Assembly: GCA_009760855.2 (NCBI GenBank)
Contig: WPIO01000068.1
Span: 188,001-246,000 of the forward strand
DNA length: 58,000 nucleotides
Reading direction: 5' to 3'
Source of the DNA: Cristatella mucedo
Taxonomy: Eukaryota; Bryozoa; Phylactolaemata; Cristatellidae
Made by a program: the position numbers and the translations under genes. The stretch's first letter is position 1; every line of letters begins with the position of its first letter. Shown here one piece after another: positions 12,760-23,613 of this stretch. The notes under the pieces are model-generated. The model was not told where the DNA came from, ran no database searches, and was given only the letters and a program-made list of their open reading frames with translations.

Positions 12760-12902
12760 AATTACACGTTTTACCAATTTTGGAATTTCTCCAGCGATTA
12801 ATATGGAGGATTTGGAGAAACACCTTGAAGATTCATGCTTGCCGTTCTTGCGATGTGCTGCATTATTCTTTTCTTTCCTTACTGGTGTTCGTCCGGGACC
12901 AG
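12760..12902 (+). CDS. UBR-like gene, first visible exon
   Basis: Acceptor taattgcag at 12751-12759, donor GTGACC at 12903. Translation begins in phase after one base. It carries the family block SCLPFLRCAALFFSFLTGV. The ATG at 12803 is internal, not a start. Confidence 0.8.
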
Positions 12903-15900
12903 GTGACCTTTTCTTAAGAAAATTGATTTTACTTTCCCGTCGCTATGACTTACTTTGTAACCGTAAAATTCCGAGGATTTCCTATTTTCAGATGTAAACG
13001 AGAACGATTTTAAGTCACTCTGCTGCTATCTCGGATTGAAGCCCAGCATTTGTGGCCTTTTTGAGGACCACCGTGAAATTTGTGTGCCTCTCATCAGCAG
13101 GTACGAGTATTGATTTATTTAGCACCTTCGCAGATCGTATAAATAAAATGAGATTAATTATGGGAGTTGCACAGTTTTAAATAATAAGAGAGCTAACAGA
13201 CAATTTTAATCAGTACTAATAACTAATTTCATACTTAACGTGGGTGAGAGAGGGGCATAGGGGAAATATCTCAAAATAAAGTTCGTAATGTTTAGTTCAC
13301 TGTTTACTAGTTCACCGGCTACTGCAGTAACTTATAATATACTTTCCCACATAAGAATCGTCCAGCCTTCCATATTAATATCAATATATATATGTACTAT
13401 ATCAAAAAATACTTATCAATTACTAAACAAATATTAAAATATCAAGGTCATTCTTATGTAAACACCGTACTGTACTACTTTTTATAAGTACAACAATATT
13501 ATTGGAATGTAATGATTTGACTACCGACGGAATACAACTCGTTTCAAAATTATTCACAAACAGTTAATTTAATTGCAAACAAGTTGTAGTACTTTCTTTA
13601 TTGTGTGTCTGCTACAGGCGCCTAAATAAAGCTCATCTCTAATTGATGTATTCTAATAATATTTTTCAAAATCATAAAAGCTTCAGATTTATATGCTGAG
13701 GTCATTTTTGTTACCAATGTTTAGGAAAATGAAGCTTATACACAAAATCTGACAATGACAGATTATATGAGAAGTATGATACCTCTAATACTTGTATTTT
13801 TCGCAACTAAGAGCTCCTTCTTTGAGTCATATAAACCATTAAGATTGCATCACTATTGATTAAAAGTCTTTCTATCGGTCACTATCGAAAGTAAGGAAAG
13901 TCCACCTACTGTAATAATTGCATGCACACTGCATGTCGTAGCGATGAAAATGATTATAATCAATAACTGTTCTCTCTCTCTCTCTCTCTCTCTCGCTCTT
14001 GTGTCTGTATGAAAATCACTTGAAGACAGTCCTTTCTACGAAAAAAGTGTGCCTTGTAAGGACAATTCTATCAGTAGTAAATACTTTAGGAAAGTCGTGC
14101 TTTGCTATTTTAACCGTGTCGTACTTAAGGCTTGCTCCACTGCAGGTGGTGTAAAGATATTCAATGGAATCAGGAAACCTTGTCACTCGGTGATCTTGTC
14201 ACGTACCCACTTACTGCTAAGCCTCTTATCACTTTACCGACTAATTATGCTCAGCTTTACAAAATAAAGCGGACTTTAAGGTATGAGACTAACTATGTAT
14301 GGCACGATTTCATACAATAAAGAGAAGAGATCAACATTAAGCTTATAAAAGTAAGACTAATTTGCATTAACAAAATTAAACCAGCTTATTATTTACTCTG
14401 TAGTGATGACAAAGGACTGCCAACGGTAACTCAACGTACTCGTTGTTGCATATGTCTTCATTGTGGAGTATCTTTGGTTCAGTTGCATGAAGAAACATCG
14501 TTTGAAGAAATGCTGCAAGAACTAGATGGGCATGCATGGTCGTGCAATTGTGGATTTTGCATATTCTTAGAGTAAGTACCATATATATTGTACCTATTAA
14601 AGCTGCTCCCAAATATTTAACAACGGGTTTAGAAGTCACCAATTCGGATCAAAATGTTCAGCAGCTGATTATGGTCTAAAGATTATAACAACTAAACTTG
14701 TATAGACAAATGTCAAAACCATGCAAAATCATTTAGATTTAATTTCTATAATTTAATGTAATGTATCTCCGTCTGTAACTCCACAAAGCCATAAAGACTA
14801 CTTGGGTATTGGGCAGGAGAGTTTTGTATAGCGAACTCACAGTCTAAGCTGCTTTTGGTAAGCATTCGGTAGTAAACAGACTTCGTTTCAATTCAGATAT
14901 GTGTTCAAACATAACGAAAATGTATTTACTATGCCATCAACTAATACATGTTTTCCGTTACAGTTTAGAAAGAAAGGAGATGCTTTACATCTATCCCGAT
15001 TATGGTCGCTTTTGGATCAATTCACCTTATGAAAAAGAGTATGTATACAGTAATATTTCAATTAGTGTCTTCTTACATATGGGTAAACATGAATCCAATA
15101 TCGAACAATTTGCTGCACATGGTTCAGGTCTGCTGGCATAAAAATTAAGTTACTTTCGCTTTTTCAAGCGCCACGTTTTATATATTACATTTCTGACGTT
15201 TTCAATGCGATCATGCACACCATTTTACCGATATATGTAAGCTTTTTAAACAAGCTTTCGATTGACTCAACTATGTTGACACCTACTTTCAACTCACCAT
15301 TATTCTTCATTTGGTTAGCCGATCAACACTTTCACACTCGTAAGGTAGATATCCTACCATGGGCTTTTAACTCGCATCTTATAATAGTTTTGCTCGAAAT
15401 CCTCAAGCCGATAGAGAATATTTTGAATGCAACCAAGACTAAGATTGCACTTCTGATTTCCATACCATTCTGACTCGCAAGCAACCTTAGAGAAGCTAAA
15501 ATTATAATCTGAGGCCTGCAGCATGACTAAGCCTATTTTTCATAATTCATTTCATTTCATAATTCATTTGTATAGGGCCCCAAGAAAACTGAATCTCTAT
15601 TCAGGTGCTTCACGTATACCTCGGGGCTCGAGCCCACGACCTCAGTCAGACCTTAGTCGGGGCGAGCACCTTAACCGCTGAACCAAACCAGGTCCTCATT
15701 ATTTATTAGCTCATGTGGACAACTTCTGATAGAGTTATCAATTACTAATGTTAATGATTTATTAAAATTACATTGACACTGACTACCATCTTTCAATTTG
15801 TTGTAGGGCTATTTCGGTGGGTTACCCAGCAGTGTAATCTTTCACTTAGTGAGTTCCTCATATCCGAGCTTTAACTTACAGTTAAAAAATTTTCTGCCTG

Positions 15901-18900
15901 TTTTCTGGTACCATTGAATTTCAGTAAGTTAAATTAACTAATCTATGAATAATTTGCAGCTGTTTTAATGAGCTATCTATAAGTCTTTACAATTTCCTTA
16001 TATTACAATAGTGTGAAAGCCGTCTGACGTATCATAGTATATTACCAAATATTTTAATCTAGAAATTACGAAAACTACAATTTTAATTTATATTCACTTG
16101 ATGAACAATGTAGATCATCTCACTAAATAAATATTTGCCAAAACTTGTGCAATTAGTCAGCTAGTCCAACTATAGACACTAAAAATATTATTGCTGGAAA
16201 AACCACGAATACCTGAAACAATAATAGCACATTGTATGGGACTATCATAGAACTTTGTCTTTTAATGTGAACTTGATATTATCTGAAAAAAGTACTGATA
16301 TACCAATTCCTAAACTAAATAGCCTCAGCATTCATTGTCACATCCAAGGCTGTAGGCAAGGAAGTAGCCGATTCAGTTAAATGTGGATGTATCTTTAGAA
16401 TTTTTTATTTATCGAGTAAGGCGATCTGTGACTTTAGTTAGGAGTTAGCCTAAGCTTATTAATCATTAGGCATGGTACATAATGATTGTAAAGCATTTCA
16501 GTTGCAGGTAAATAATTTGAGTAAGAAGAGTTTGTGGTCAAACCTTTAGATGGTGTAATGTGTAGCTTCGCTAAGATAGCTCTACAAAGAAAAGATGAGA
16601 CCTATATATTCACAACCTGGCGCAGGCCCGAGGTGCCTGGGTTTAAGGCCAGCCGATTCCCATCCTAGGGTGGCTACTAGGCCATTGCAGCTGCCCGGGG
16701 CGTGGCTGTTCCCGCCTGCCGCTCAGAAATTTGGCTATACCCCAACCAGTTGGACGTGCCTTTGCAAGCTGGAATGGGGGGAGAAGGCATTTCAGTCAGC
16801 CTAGTAGAGTTGTATCCCTACATACATGAGGAAAAGATCTCTCGGTGGTCACCTGCTTCTTCGGTTGTCTTTAAGCTACGATACCTGGCGGCCAAACAAG
16901 CGTTGGGCCTTGCCCAGGCTTGGGCGGCCGGCAACTACACTGGCACCAGATACCTTGGCGACTGACTGATGGCAGTTGTCGTGCACGACCTCAACCTGGA
17001 CACTCAGGACGACAGCCTGGCCAGGGCGCTCCGGGAGTTCGTGAATTTCTCGGAGTTGAGGACCCCAAGCATCTTCAGTATTTTGATTTTGGAACGTCGC
17101 ATTGTCACCATGACGGTGACGAACCCAATCCGCATTGTCCTTGTGATCGACAGGGAGGCCTGCTCCATCAGACTCGCTAGGTAGCCAGTGGGCTGCACCA
17201 ACTACGAGTCGACAGGCCACCTCTTCAACAAATTCCGCTCTCATTCCCTCCCATGTCTCTTCCCCGGAATTCTCACCTGGCCTGGAGCTCGGGCTTGACA
17301 TTGACAGACTCTACTCCAGCCCAGAGTTGTTGCTCCCAGTGGTTGGGAATGGCTCCATTGGCTTTGCTGTTGTGTGAGCTTGTTGCTTCTCGGTCACTAA
17401 TGTATGCCCCACCTGCAGCAGGTGGTTTAGCGGTTGACTCAGAGCAGCCTTTGATTTAAGCATGTGGCCCACCACAGTGGCTCACCACAGATGCTCTCCC
17501 TTATCTGAGGTGAGTCAGCTCCAAGCTTGTGTATGTTCCGTCTGGGGGAATAAAGACGAGAGTCTCATTCACTGCTCACGTTTGCCCGCTCGTGTCTTCG
17601 TGTCTCTGTGAGACTCCACTGCACTACTGCCGCCGGAGATACAGTAACGTAACACGGCTCCTGCTGCTTCCACCGTAAGGCCGCCCGGGGACCACCATCT
17701 ATCGACCCCACAAGGGCGGAAAGGTTCCGAAACCCCGAGGTGCTGCATCCGCCTCGGCTCAGAGCTGGGCTACCTGTGCTCCAGCTTATGCTGCTGAAGA
17801 GGATTCATTCTCGGCCGCTTGCAGGCGGAGGCCTACTCTATGAAAAGTGGCTTCTCAGAAAACGGGCACGACCAGGAGAACCTAGTAGGTTCCACGGCTT
17901 CTCCTGTTCCCTGCAATGTGCCTCTGCAGCCCTCCACCATTCTGGGCCGTCAATGTTGGCCCTTTGCATCTAACGACTGCCCTTACTGTCCTCGCCACTT
18001 CAGCCAATCGCATGCGATGTCTACTCACTGTCACCCTCACAATTCCCAGCTTCTTCTGACATGTTCACTCTAACCTCTCGTCTGTTCTTTTGCTTCAGTC
18101 CTGAACTCATACCTGTGCAGCACTTAGCTCAGTTTGACAGTAACAGCGAGCATACCTCCTCAGATGCCAACCCCATCGCACGACCCCCTTCCCGATCAGT
18201 TTCTGTCTCCCTCGACTTCGCCACCGGCCGCCGATCCGTTTCATGCACCGGCTGAACCCCTGCCAGTTGCTCCTGTGACGTTGCCTTCTGACTGGCGTGG
18301 GTTTGTGTAAACAGTCCCCATCCACAGTGGAGAGTGGCTGTCGTTCGCAGAGACATGTGGTGGGACTTTGAGGGGAAGTACCTCTGAGCCAGTCAGAAAC
18401 TCCCTCCATTACTGCCGGTCAGGCCTGCTCCGGGTGTGCCACGACCTCGGGACACGAGATTTAATATTAATATTGATAATATTAAGACTACATAAATCGC
18501 CCTCAGAGAACTAAATCTTTTACTAGGCACTTTACATTCGCTGCAAAGGAAAAACGATCGAACAGTGAGTGGTATCTTGCCGACAAACAATACGGTTAGG
18601 GGTGACATACAGAGGGTGAGCATGCAAGTGCTGTTAGTGACAGCGTGCAACAGTGTCAGCTTGGCCTACAGCTTCTGTCGCAAACAGTCTTTAAGCAGAG
18701 AAATGAAACAGCCAATATATCGCCCATACTGTACCTAAGGGCTCGAGGAAGGCTAAACTGGTGCAGCAGTTCAGCTAGGTATGAAGGAGATCAACCATGG
18801 TGGACCTTGTGGGTCAGTGTAAGGCCATTGCACTGTAGCCGTCGATCAACCGGCATCGGTCCAAGCTCTTTAAGGAATGGAGACACGTTGTCAAACCTCT

Positions 18901-20480
18901 GGGATTTGCAAACTAGCCTTGCAGCCACACATTAATATCCATCTGAAGTGGCCTGGCTGCTTTCTCCTACTTTTGCCCTACTTGAATGCTATATTGGACT
19001 TTCCTGCCGTTTCTAAATCGTTACAAAAATATAAAAAAATTGTTACTTATTAATAACTATTTAAATTTCTGTGAGGTGATCTTAAAGTTTTTAACAACAC
19101 CAATGCACGATATAACATACAGCTGATGCAATAAGAATGTCTTTAGAAGCTCCAAATGCGAGTGACTAATCTCTTTCCGATATATGTACAGTGTTAAATT
19201 TATCATAGCTGTTTCATTGCTGAAACTGCTATAAATATATAATAGGGCCTAATAAAAGCACCTTGTCACAAACTTGTGCTTATCTATAGCCGAATCAATA
19301 ATCAACCTGAATGAAAAGTAACATAATTTTCAGATAAGCTAAATGAGGGCTATGCTGCATGAGTCGCCGGATGTACTTCCCTAATTCAAGGTGATGAGCT
19401 AAATACGTTGCCATTTAAGCAGTCCTGTTGGTCCGAATCCTGGAGAGGATACCTTTATTTATATATCATTTCGATAATTTATTGACAACGACATCATTTT
19501 CAATGTGCCATATAGCCTAACTTTATTTAACTAGCTCCTAAGTTCTCTCTCGGCTTGATTATAGTAATTCCCGTTTGGCTGGGTTACCAAAGAAAGTATC
19601 TAGGCTACTACAGAGGACTGTGAATATGTCTGCAAGGCTAGTCTTTTAAGGCCCAGAGGTTTGGGCACGTGTCTCATTTGCTAAGAGAACTAGAATGGAT
19701 GCCAGTTAAGCTACGGATACAGAGCAAAGTTCTGAAGCTGACCCACAAGGCCTGCCACGGCTTGGCTCCTTCGTATCTAGCTGGACTGCTTCACCAGCTT
19801 AAGCCTCTTCGCACCTTCAGGTCGGCCTCTTCGCACCCTCAGGTCCTGTGTGGAAATTAGCTGTTCTATTCTTCCGCTTAAAGACAGTTGGCGACAGAAG
19901 CTCTAGCTCTGCAGGTCCTAGACTGAGGAACTCGCTTCCACAATTCTTAGGCAATGACAACTTCTCTTCTGCTGCCGACTATGGCACATCTTTTTCAGCG
20001 GTCCTGAGCTGCTACTTCCATGCTACTCACTACCTCGACTGCTCTCCTGACTCTGCTATACTTCCCACTTTCTTTTTGTTGCGTGAGACGAAGTCTGTTG
20101 GCTACCGAATGCGTACCGAAAGCCGCTTAGGGTGTGAGTGCCCAATACAAAACTCTCCTGCGTAACACCCACATAGTCTTTATGACTTTGTGAAGTTACA
20201 GCAGGAGATACATTACATTTAATTAAAAAGAGGATAGAGAATATAAACCAACGTCAACTAATAAAGGTTTAACTTTTCTCTTTGTAGGGATGGACTTGTT
20301 CCCAGACTGTCACTTCATAAATATGAGGAGATTCAGCAAGAATGGCTAAATCACAAAATTCTCGGCCTCGGTGACGAGATTGATCTAGAACGCGATAGCG
20401 ATAGTAGCTCCAACGAAGACGATATCGATACTGATTTTGATGATGACGATAGTTATGGTCTCGATTATTATGATGATTAA
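12760..20480 (+). CDS. UBR1/UBR2-family E3 ubiquitin-protein ligase, C-terminal six exons (5' part missing)
   Basis: N-recognin E3 ligases of this family bind N-degrons and ubiquitinate the bearer protein in the cytosol. The window holds their C-terminal (autoinhibitory/UAIN-type) region. Exons are 12760-12902, 12992-13100, 14146-14280, 14404-14571, 14964-15038 and 20288-20480. Introns are 89, 1045, 123, 392 and 5249 bp, all GT-AG, and phases join without a stop to give about 273 residues. Family signatures are CLPFLRCAALFF in the first exon, a CxxCLxCG-type cysteine cluster in the fourth, then SCNCGFCIFL and YPDYG. The last exon encodes the LHKYEEIQQEW segment matching the end of UBR1/2, followed by an Asp/Glu/Ser-rich tail that ordinary UBR1/2 proteins lack as far as I recall. 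The N-terminal UBR box, ClpS-like domain and RING lie outside the window or were missed. UBR1 versus UBR2 cannot be decided. Confidence 0.82.
12992..13100 (+). CDS. UBR-like gene, exon
   Basis: Acceptor cctattttcag ending at 12991, donor GTACGA at 13101. It encodes a segment with SLCCYLGLKPS and ends in ICVPLIS. The split codon completes as Arg with the next exon. Confidence 0.8.
13101..14145 (+). other. UBR gene intron (1045 bp)
   Basis: AT-rich and without a recognised element apart from a (TC)n run at 13970-13994. The acceptor is ctccactgcag at 14135-14145. Confidence 0.7.
13970..13994. repeat. (TC)n microsatellite
   Basis: Uninterrupted tc dinucleotide repeat inside the intron. Confidence 0.9.
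14146..14280 (+). CDS. UBR-like gene, exon
   Basis: Acceptor ctgcag ending 14145, donor GTATGA at 14281. It encodes WCKDIQWNQ and the PLITLPTNYAQLY segment. Joined to the previous exon it restores the family's RWC motif at the exon boundary. Confidence 0.8.
14404..14571 (+). CDS. UBR-like gene, cysteine-cluster exon
   Basis: Acceptor tttactctgtag ending 14403, donor GTAAGT at 14572. Contains RCCICLHCGVSLVQ and, 35 residues later, SCNCGFCIFL. These are the conserved C-terminal Cys/His region of UBR1/2-type ligases. Confidence 0.85.
14754..14888 (-). mobile_element. LINE family B 3' end inside a UBR intron
   Basis: Minus-strand LINE B 3' terminus: aatgtaatgtatctccgtc at the tail, then the ctccacaaagccataaagac and gtatagcgaactcacag 3'UTR blocks. 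Only about 135 bp, 5'-truncated. Confidence 0.75.
14964..15038 (+). CDS. UBR-like gene, 75-bp exon
   Basis: Acceptor ttttccgttacag ending 14963, donor GTATGT at 15039. Encodes LERKEMLYIYPDYGRFW, matching the family region that ends in YPAPYLDxYGE. Confidence 0.75.
15561..15693 (-). mobile_element. SINE-I, tRNA-derived, LINE A-type tail
   Basis: Read on the minus strand it has a box A-like tggttcagcggttaagg (15670-15686), a box B-like GGGCTCGAGCCCC (15623-15635) and a 3' part agcacctgaatagagattcag that matches the LINE A tail. It ends in attt-rich sequence. The tRNA-like head suggests RNA polymerase III transcription. The other clear copy is at 32210-32339. Confidence 0.75.
16876..17301 (-). 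pseudogene. Ty3/gypsy-like integrase zinc-binding region remnant
   Basis: A 141-codon open frame on the minus strand. Its middle part (QLREIHELPERPGQAVVL, then VEVVHDNCHQSVAK) follows the start of the retroviral-type integrase HHCC domain, where an LPxxLR..VL segment precedes H-x-x-x-x-H. The following Trp/Cys part is in a shifted frame. Both strands are open because the region is GC-rich, so composition alone could give such a frame. No active-site D,D-35-E was seen. Confidence 0.4.
17381..17656 (+). mobile_element. solo-like LTR, 276 bp
   Basis: Starts TGTTGCTTCTCGG and ends CGTAACGTAACA (TG...CA ends). It contains AATAAA at 17549-17554, followed by a T/C/G-rich stretch like an R-U5 boundary. 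About 175 bp of it recur in opposite orientation at 45411-45592, which supports the 5' boundary. Neither a clear primer-binding site after 17656 nor a polypurine tract before 17381 was seen, so orientation rests on AATAAA. Confidence 0.6.
17657..18460. other. GC-rich DNA, possible retroelement interior
   Basis: The + strand at 18162-18306 encodes a Pro/Ala/Ser-rich stretch ending in VTLPSDWRGFV, which could be the C-terminal end of a gypsy-type polyprotein. No catalytic motif is visible. Confidence 0.3.
18461..18680 (-). mobile_element. LINE family A, 3' end only
   Basis: Minus-strand tail (tcgccctcagagaac, actaggcacttta) followed by the 3'UTR with ggttaggggtgacat and the gtcagc repeat. Confidence 0.8.
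18733..18960 (-). mobile_element. LINE family B fragment
   Basis: Minus-strand LINE B coding fragment, equivalent to the region from CNSLLAGLPKK to SYLAELLHQ, with indels. Confidence 0.75.
19513..20222 (+). mobile_element. LINE family B, 5'-truncated copy
   Basis: Runs from the RLDY(C)NS segment through HLLRELEWMPVKLRIQSKV (about 19672-19728) to the 3'UTR tail gaagttacagcaggagatacattac at 20222. An 18-bp class duplication cctcttcgcacc occurs twice near 19803-19836. Broken frame. Confidence 0.8.
20288..20480 (+). CDS. UBR-like gene, last exon with acidic tail
   Basis: Acceptor cttttctctttgtag ending 20287, stop TAA at 20478-20480. It encodes DGLVPRLSLHKYEEIQQEW, which aligns with the family C-terminus (GL-x-RGxPLHL-x-RxRY-x-x-x-x-x-x-W). 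About 40 residues rich in Asp, Glu and Ser follow, ending DDDDSYGLDYYDD. A standard AATAAA was not seen before the next repeat. Confidence 0.78.
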
Positions 20481-20734
20481 TGTTAAAGTGGTGTAGCTGA
20501 TTAATTCCTCCCGGTTTCTCATTACGACCACAGCCTGGAATTTTAAGATACTGTGTGTTTTAAAGTAAATTTCAAACTATTTCTCAAGAAAGTAGAATTT
20601 TTTGTTTCCGAATGCTTGACCTTAATACTACTACGTGAATATACATCTTTCGCGATTGGTTTATTGAGGTGCTATAAGCACGTAAGCCGTAGGCGCTTGT
20701 GGTCATATTTTTCACTGAAGTCAGTTATTATAAT
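20481..20734 (+). other. probable UBR 3'UTR
   Basis: AT-rich sequence after the stop codon. No clear AATAAA was found before the LINE A at 20735. Confidence 0.4.
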
Positions 20735-21277
20735 AAGTCTCTTGATAAAGTGCCATCAGATAACTCAATCTCTTTCTTGGCACTTTATATTTGCTGCAAA
20801 AGAAACTCCGTCAAATAGTGAGCGGCATCATGCTTGATAAACAACATGAATTGGTTAAGGGGAGTGACATGCACAGGGTCAGCATGCAAGTTTGGTTAGT
20901 GGCAGCATGAACAGTGTCAGCACGCATAAGCACGTGAAGAATGAATCACAGGTACCTACTAAATGCTGTCTTAAATAAGTGCGCTTTTAGTTTCTTTTTA
21001 AATGTGATCAAGTCAGAGGATGTTCTGACCCAAGTTTCGAGTGAGTTCTGGGCTTTAGGAGCATACGAACGAAATGCACGGTCTCCAAAGGATTAGAGGT
21101 TTATACGAGGTACAGATAAACAGTTAGATTCCGAAAAGCGGTTGGTGCGATGCTTGGCCTGGTGGGGGAGTAGATCTGATAAATAGGCTGGACCTAAAGA
21201 ATGGAGCGACCTTAAAGTGAGCGACAAAACCTTGAATTCGATCCGTTTCTTGACTGGTATTAAATGCAGACCGAGCC
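20735..21277 (-). mobile_element. LINE family A, 3' end
   Basis: Minus-strand copy from tail (aagtgccatcagataactc) through 3'UTR to the C-terminal coding region, ending abruptly inside the LPVKQRIDF-equivalent block. Confidence 0.85.
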
Positions 21278-21846
21278 ATGATTATAGGCAGCAGAGTTGT
21301 GGAGCTGCCTCTACATTGCGTGTCATGCCGGTTTATGGGAAAGGGTTTATATGGGCGAGTCTTGGCTTACAGAAAAAAGGAGTTGGTAACCCGGTGGATG
21401 GCAGGACACCTGCGTACCCAACTGCTGCTTGCTCTAGCAAGATTATACGTCTTCACTAATTCGCTGTTATGTTTTTTGTGCTATCGCGTACGTTCTGACT
21501 AAGAAAACTTTAAGCTGCAAGCTATTGTTGAGCGAAGATTAGCATAAACAAAAAATTGACGGAAGCAGCAGTTTCGCCTTTTAACGAAACTAGATACGTC
21601 GCCGGGTGGCTGACTCGGTTCCAGAGATTGGCCAATGCAATAAATTGACAAACTTGAAAATTTTTCGGACACTTTTTCTTACGGGTATGCCATATTCGAA
21701 GGTGTCCCTTAGGTGGCTAAGGAAGACTATGCTAAGGTTAAAAGGTGCTGCTGGCAGCATTCTCGCCGAGTTATTTGATGCCTACGAGGAATTCACCTCG
21801 CGTGGCCTTGAGAAAGGCAAATACGCAGATGTTTATTGGTCGAACT
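21278..21846. other. unrecognised DNA with an open frame at 21606-21846
   Basis: The + strand frame from 21606 (MADSVPEIGQCNKLTNLK) is protein-like and runs into the LINE B tail at about 21847, which supplies its last residues. No family was recognised. It could be an exon piece or a transposon fragment. Confidence 0.3.
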
Positions 21847-22572
21847 TAAATGTAATGTATCTCCGTCAGTAACTCCACAAAGTCATAAAGACCATGTGGG
21901 TGTTACGCAGGAGAGTTTTGTATAGCGCACTCACAGCCTAAGCGGCTTTCGGTACGCATTCGGTAGCCAACAGACTTCGTCTCACGCAACAAAGAGAAAG
22001 TGGGAAGCATAGCAGAGTCAGGAGAGCAGTTGAGGTAGTGAGTAGCATAGAAGTAGCAGTTCAGGACCGCTGAAAAAGATGTGCCATAGTCGGCAGTTGG
22101 AGAGTAGTTGTCGTTGCGTAATAATTGTGGAAGCGAGTTCCACAGTCTAGGACCTGCTGAGCTAAAGCCTCTGTCGCCAAGGGTCTTAAGCGGAAGAATG
22201 GTACAGCTAATTTATTGTCCACACAGGACCTCAGGGACGAAACAGGCTGAAACTGATGCAGCAGTTCAGCTAGGTACGAAGGAGCTAAGCCGTGGCGGGC
22301 TTGTGGGTCAGCGTAAGGACTTTGCTCAGTATCCTTTGTTCAACCGGCAACCATCCTAGCTCTTTCAGCAGAGGTGACACGTGCTCAAACCGCTGGGGCT
22401 TTAAGACCAGCATTGCAGCCATATTCATAGTCACCTGTAGTGGCATAATAGCTTTCTTTGGCAGCCCAGCCAAAAGGGAATTACAATAATCAAGCCGAGA
22501 CAGAACTAAAGAGCTAGTTAATTCTTTTACAAGCCACTGTGGGAGACAGCTTCTAATCTTGGATAGGGACTG
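21847..22572 (-). mobile_element. LINE family B, 5'-truncated
   Basis: Minus strand from the tail (aatgtaatgtatctccgtc) to the SKIRSCLPQWLVKEL segment. The 114-residue frame at 22285-22629 carries LVLSRLDYCNSLLAGLPKK and LLKELGWLPVEQRI; the frame shifts downstream of it. Confidence 0.85.
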
Positions 22573-23613
22573 GGTCGTTGCAGTCGATTTCAATTCATTG
22601 CACGAGAACGCGTGTGCACAATGGAGCAAAATTATGTGGATGCACTTTATCTGAGTCTAGTTCTATATGCAATGTCAATTGGAGCTTCGCGATGTTGATT
22701 TGATGATGATTTCCAAAGGAATAGACTGGATTACTGTAGTTTTCCAGGTCATTTCAAGCGATTGCCACCTATTGCCACAGTGCGAGGTTGCACATTTATT
22801 TTTTTTTATTTTACGTGGTTGTGCACACAGCCCGGTGCACTTTAATAAGCAATAATAACTTGAGTTCGGCGCAATGTGTTTCGATTTTTACGGGGTGGAT
22901 TCTGTGGATTGAAGTGGATTTTGGTATTGGCCCGTGCTTCTGCAGTCGGTTGCTGCAATTTGCACGATAATGGCCATTCCAATGCAAGTGAAATTGTTTA
23001 AATGCAATTATCACAGAGTATTCTGTCATATTCAATTAAAAAAGAAGCTTTTTTATTAGGATTTCTTTCGTTGCGTGGTGGAATGCCGTGGATTGCGGTG
23101 GATTGCAACAGATTTCGGTATTGGCCTGGGCCACTGCAATTTTTTTTCAGATGACTTCGTGAAACGCGTGAGCGGAATCTCGCAAAACTTTCTTGGTACA
23201 TTGTTCGTGTAGCCTAGTTTGATATTCCAGACTTTTTGGAGCTATTCGCAGCAGATTTGGGGTGGATTTGACGAGAACTAGAATGGATTGGGGTGGATTA
23301 AGGCACAGGCGTCCAGTTCCAAAGCTCATTTGCATAAGTGGGCGGGAGAGCAGAGACATGAAATTCTGTGAACAGATAAATTCGAACGTGTACTATAATA
23401 TCAGCGAAAAATTTGAGCTCGGCAACGCTTAAGTCTGGTCGTTGCTACTCTAATTAGAGTGGATTTTGGTGGATTGCAGTGGATTGCGGCTGATTTCGGT
23501 GGATTAAGGTAATTCGTCGAACCCTTCCACTGCCCTTTCCTTATGAGCCTTAGTAACCACAGCTGTTTCAATCTCCACCCTTTAATGCTCCGCTGGCACA
23601 CTCATTTGCACTC
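22573..23613. repeat. degenerate repeat region built on GTGGATTG
   Basis: Four clusters of gtggatt-type heptamers near 22898, 23078, 23250 and 23457, spaced about 170-205 bp. Two of them share ggtattggccYg. A related unit with tggattgcagtatttgcctgg lies at 51330 and further attg-rich units at 51660-52070. No convincing coding sequence. Confidence 0.5.

Larger units (their letters stand above)
15039..20287 (+). other. UBR gene intron (5.2 kb) filled with retroelements
   Basis: Begins GTATGT and ends tttgtag at 20287. It contains SINE-I, an LTR, a Ty3/gypsy integrase fragment and several LINE A/B pieces. Two stretches, about 15039-15540 and 15700-16590, show nothing recognisable. An open frame at 15213-15473 has no family match. 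Confidence 0.65.

Noticed and set aside
12803-12997. A separate 64-residue gene starting at ATG 12803
   Set aside because: The upstream acceptor, the donor at 12903 and the family alignment show that it is an internal exon read through into an intron.
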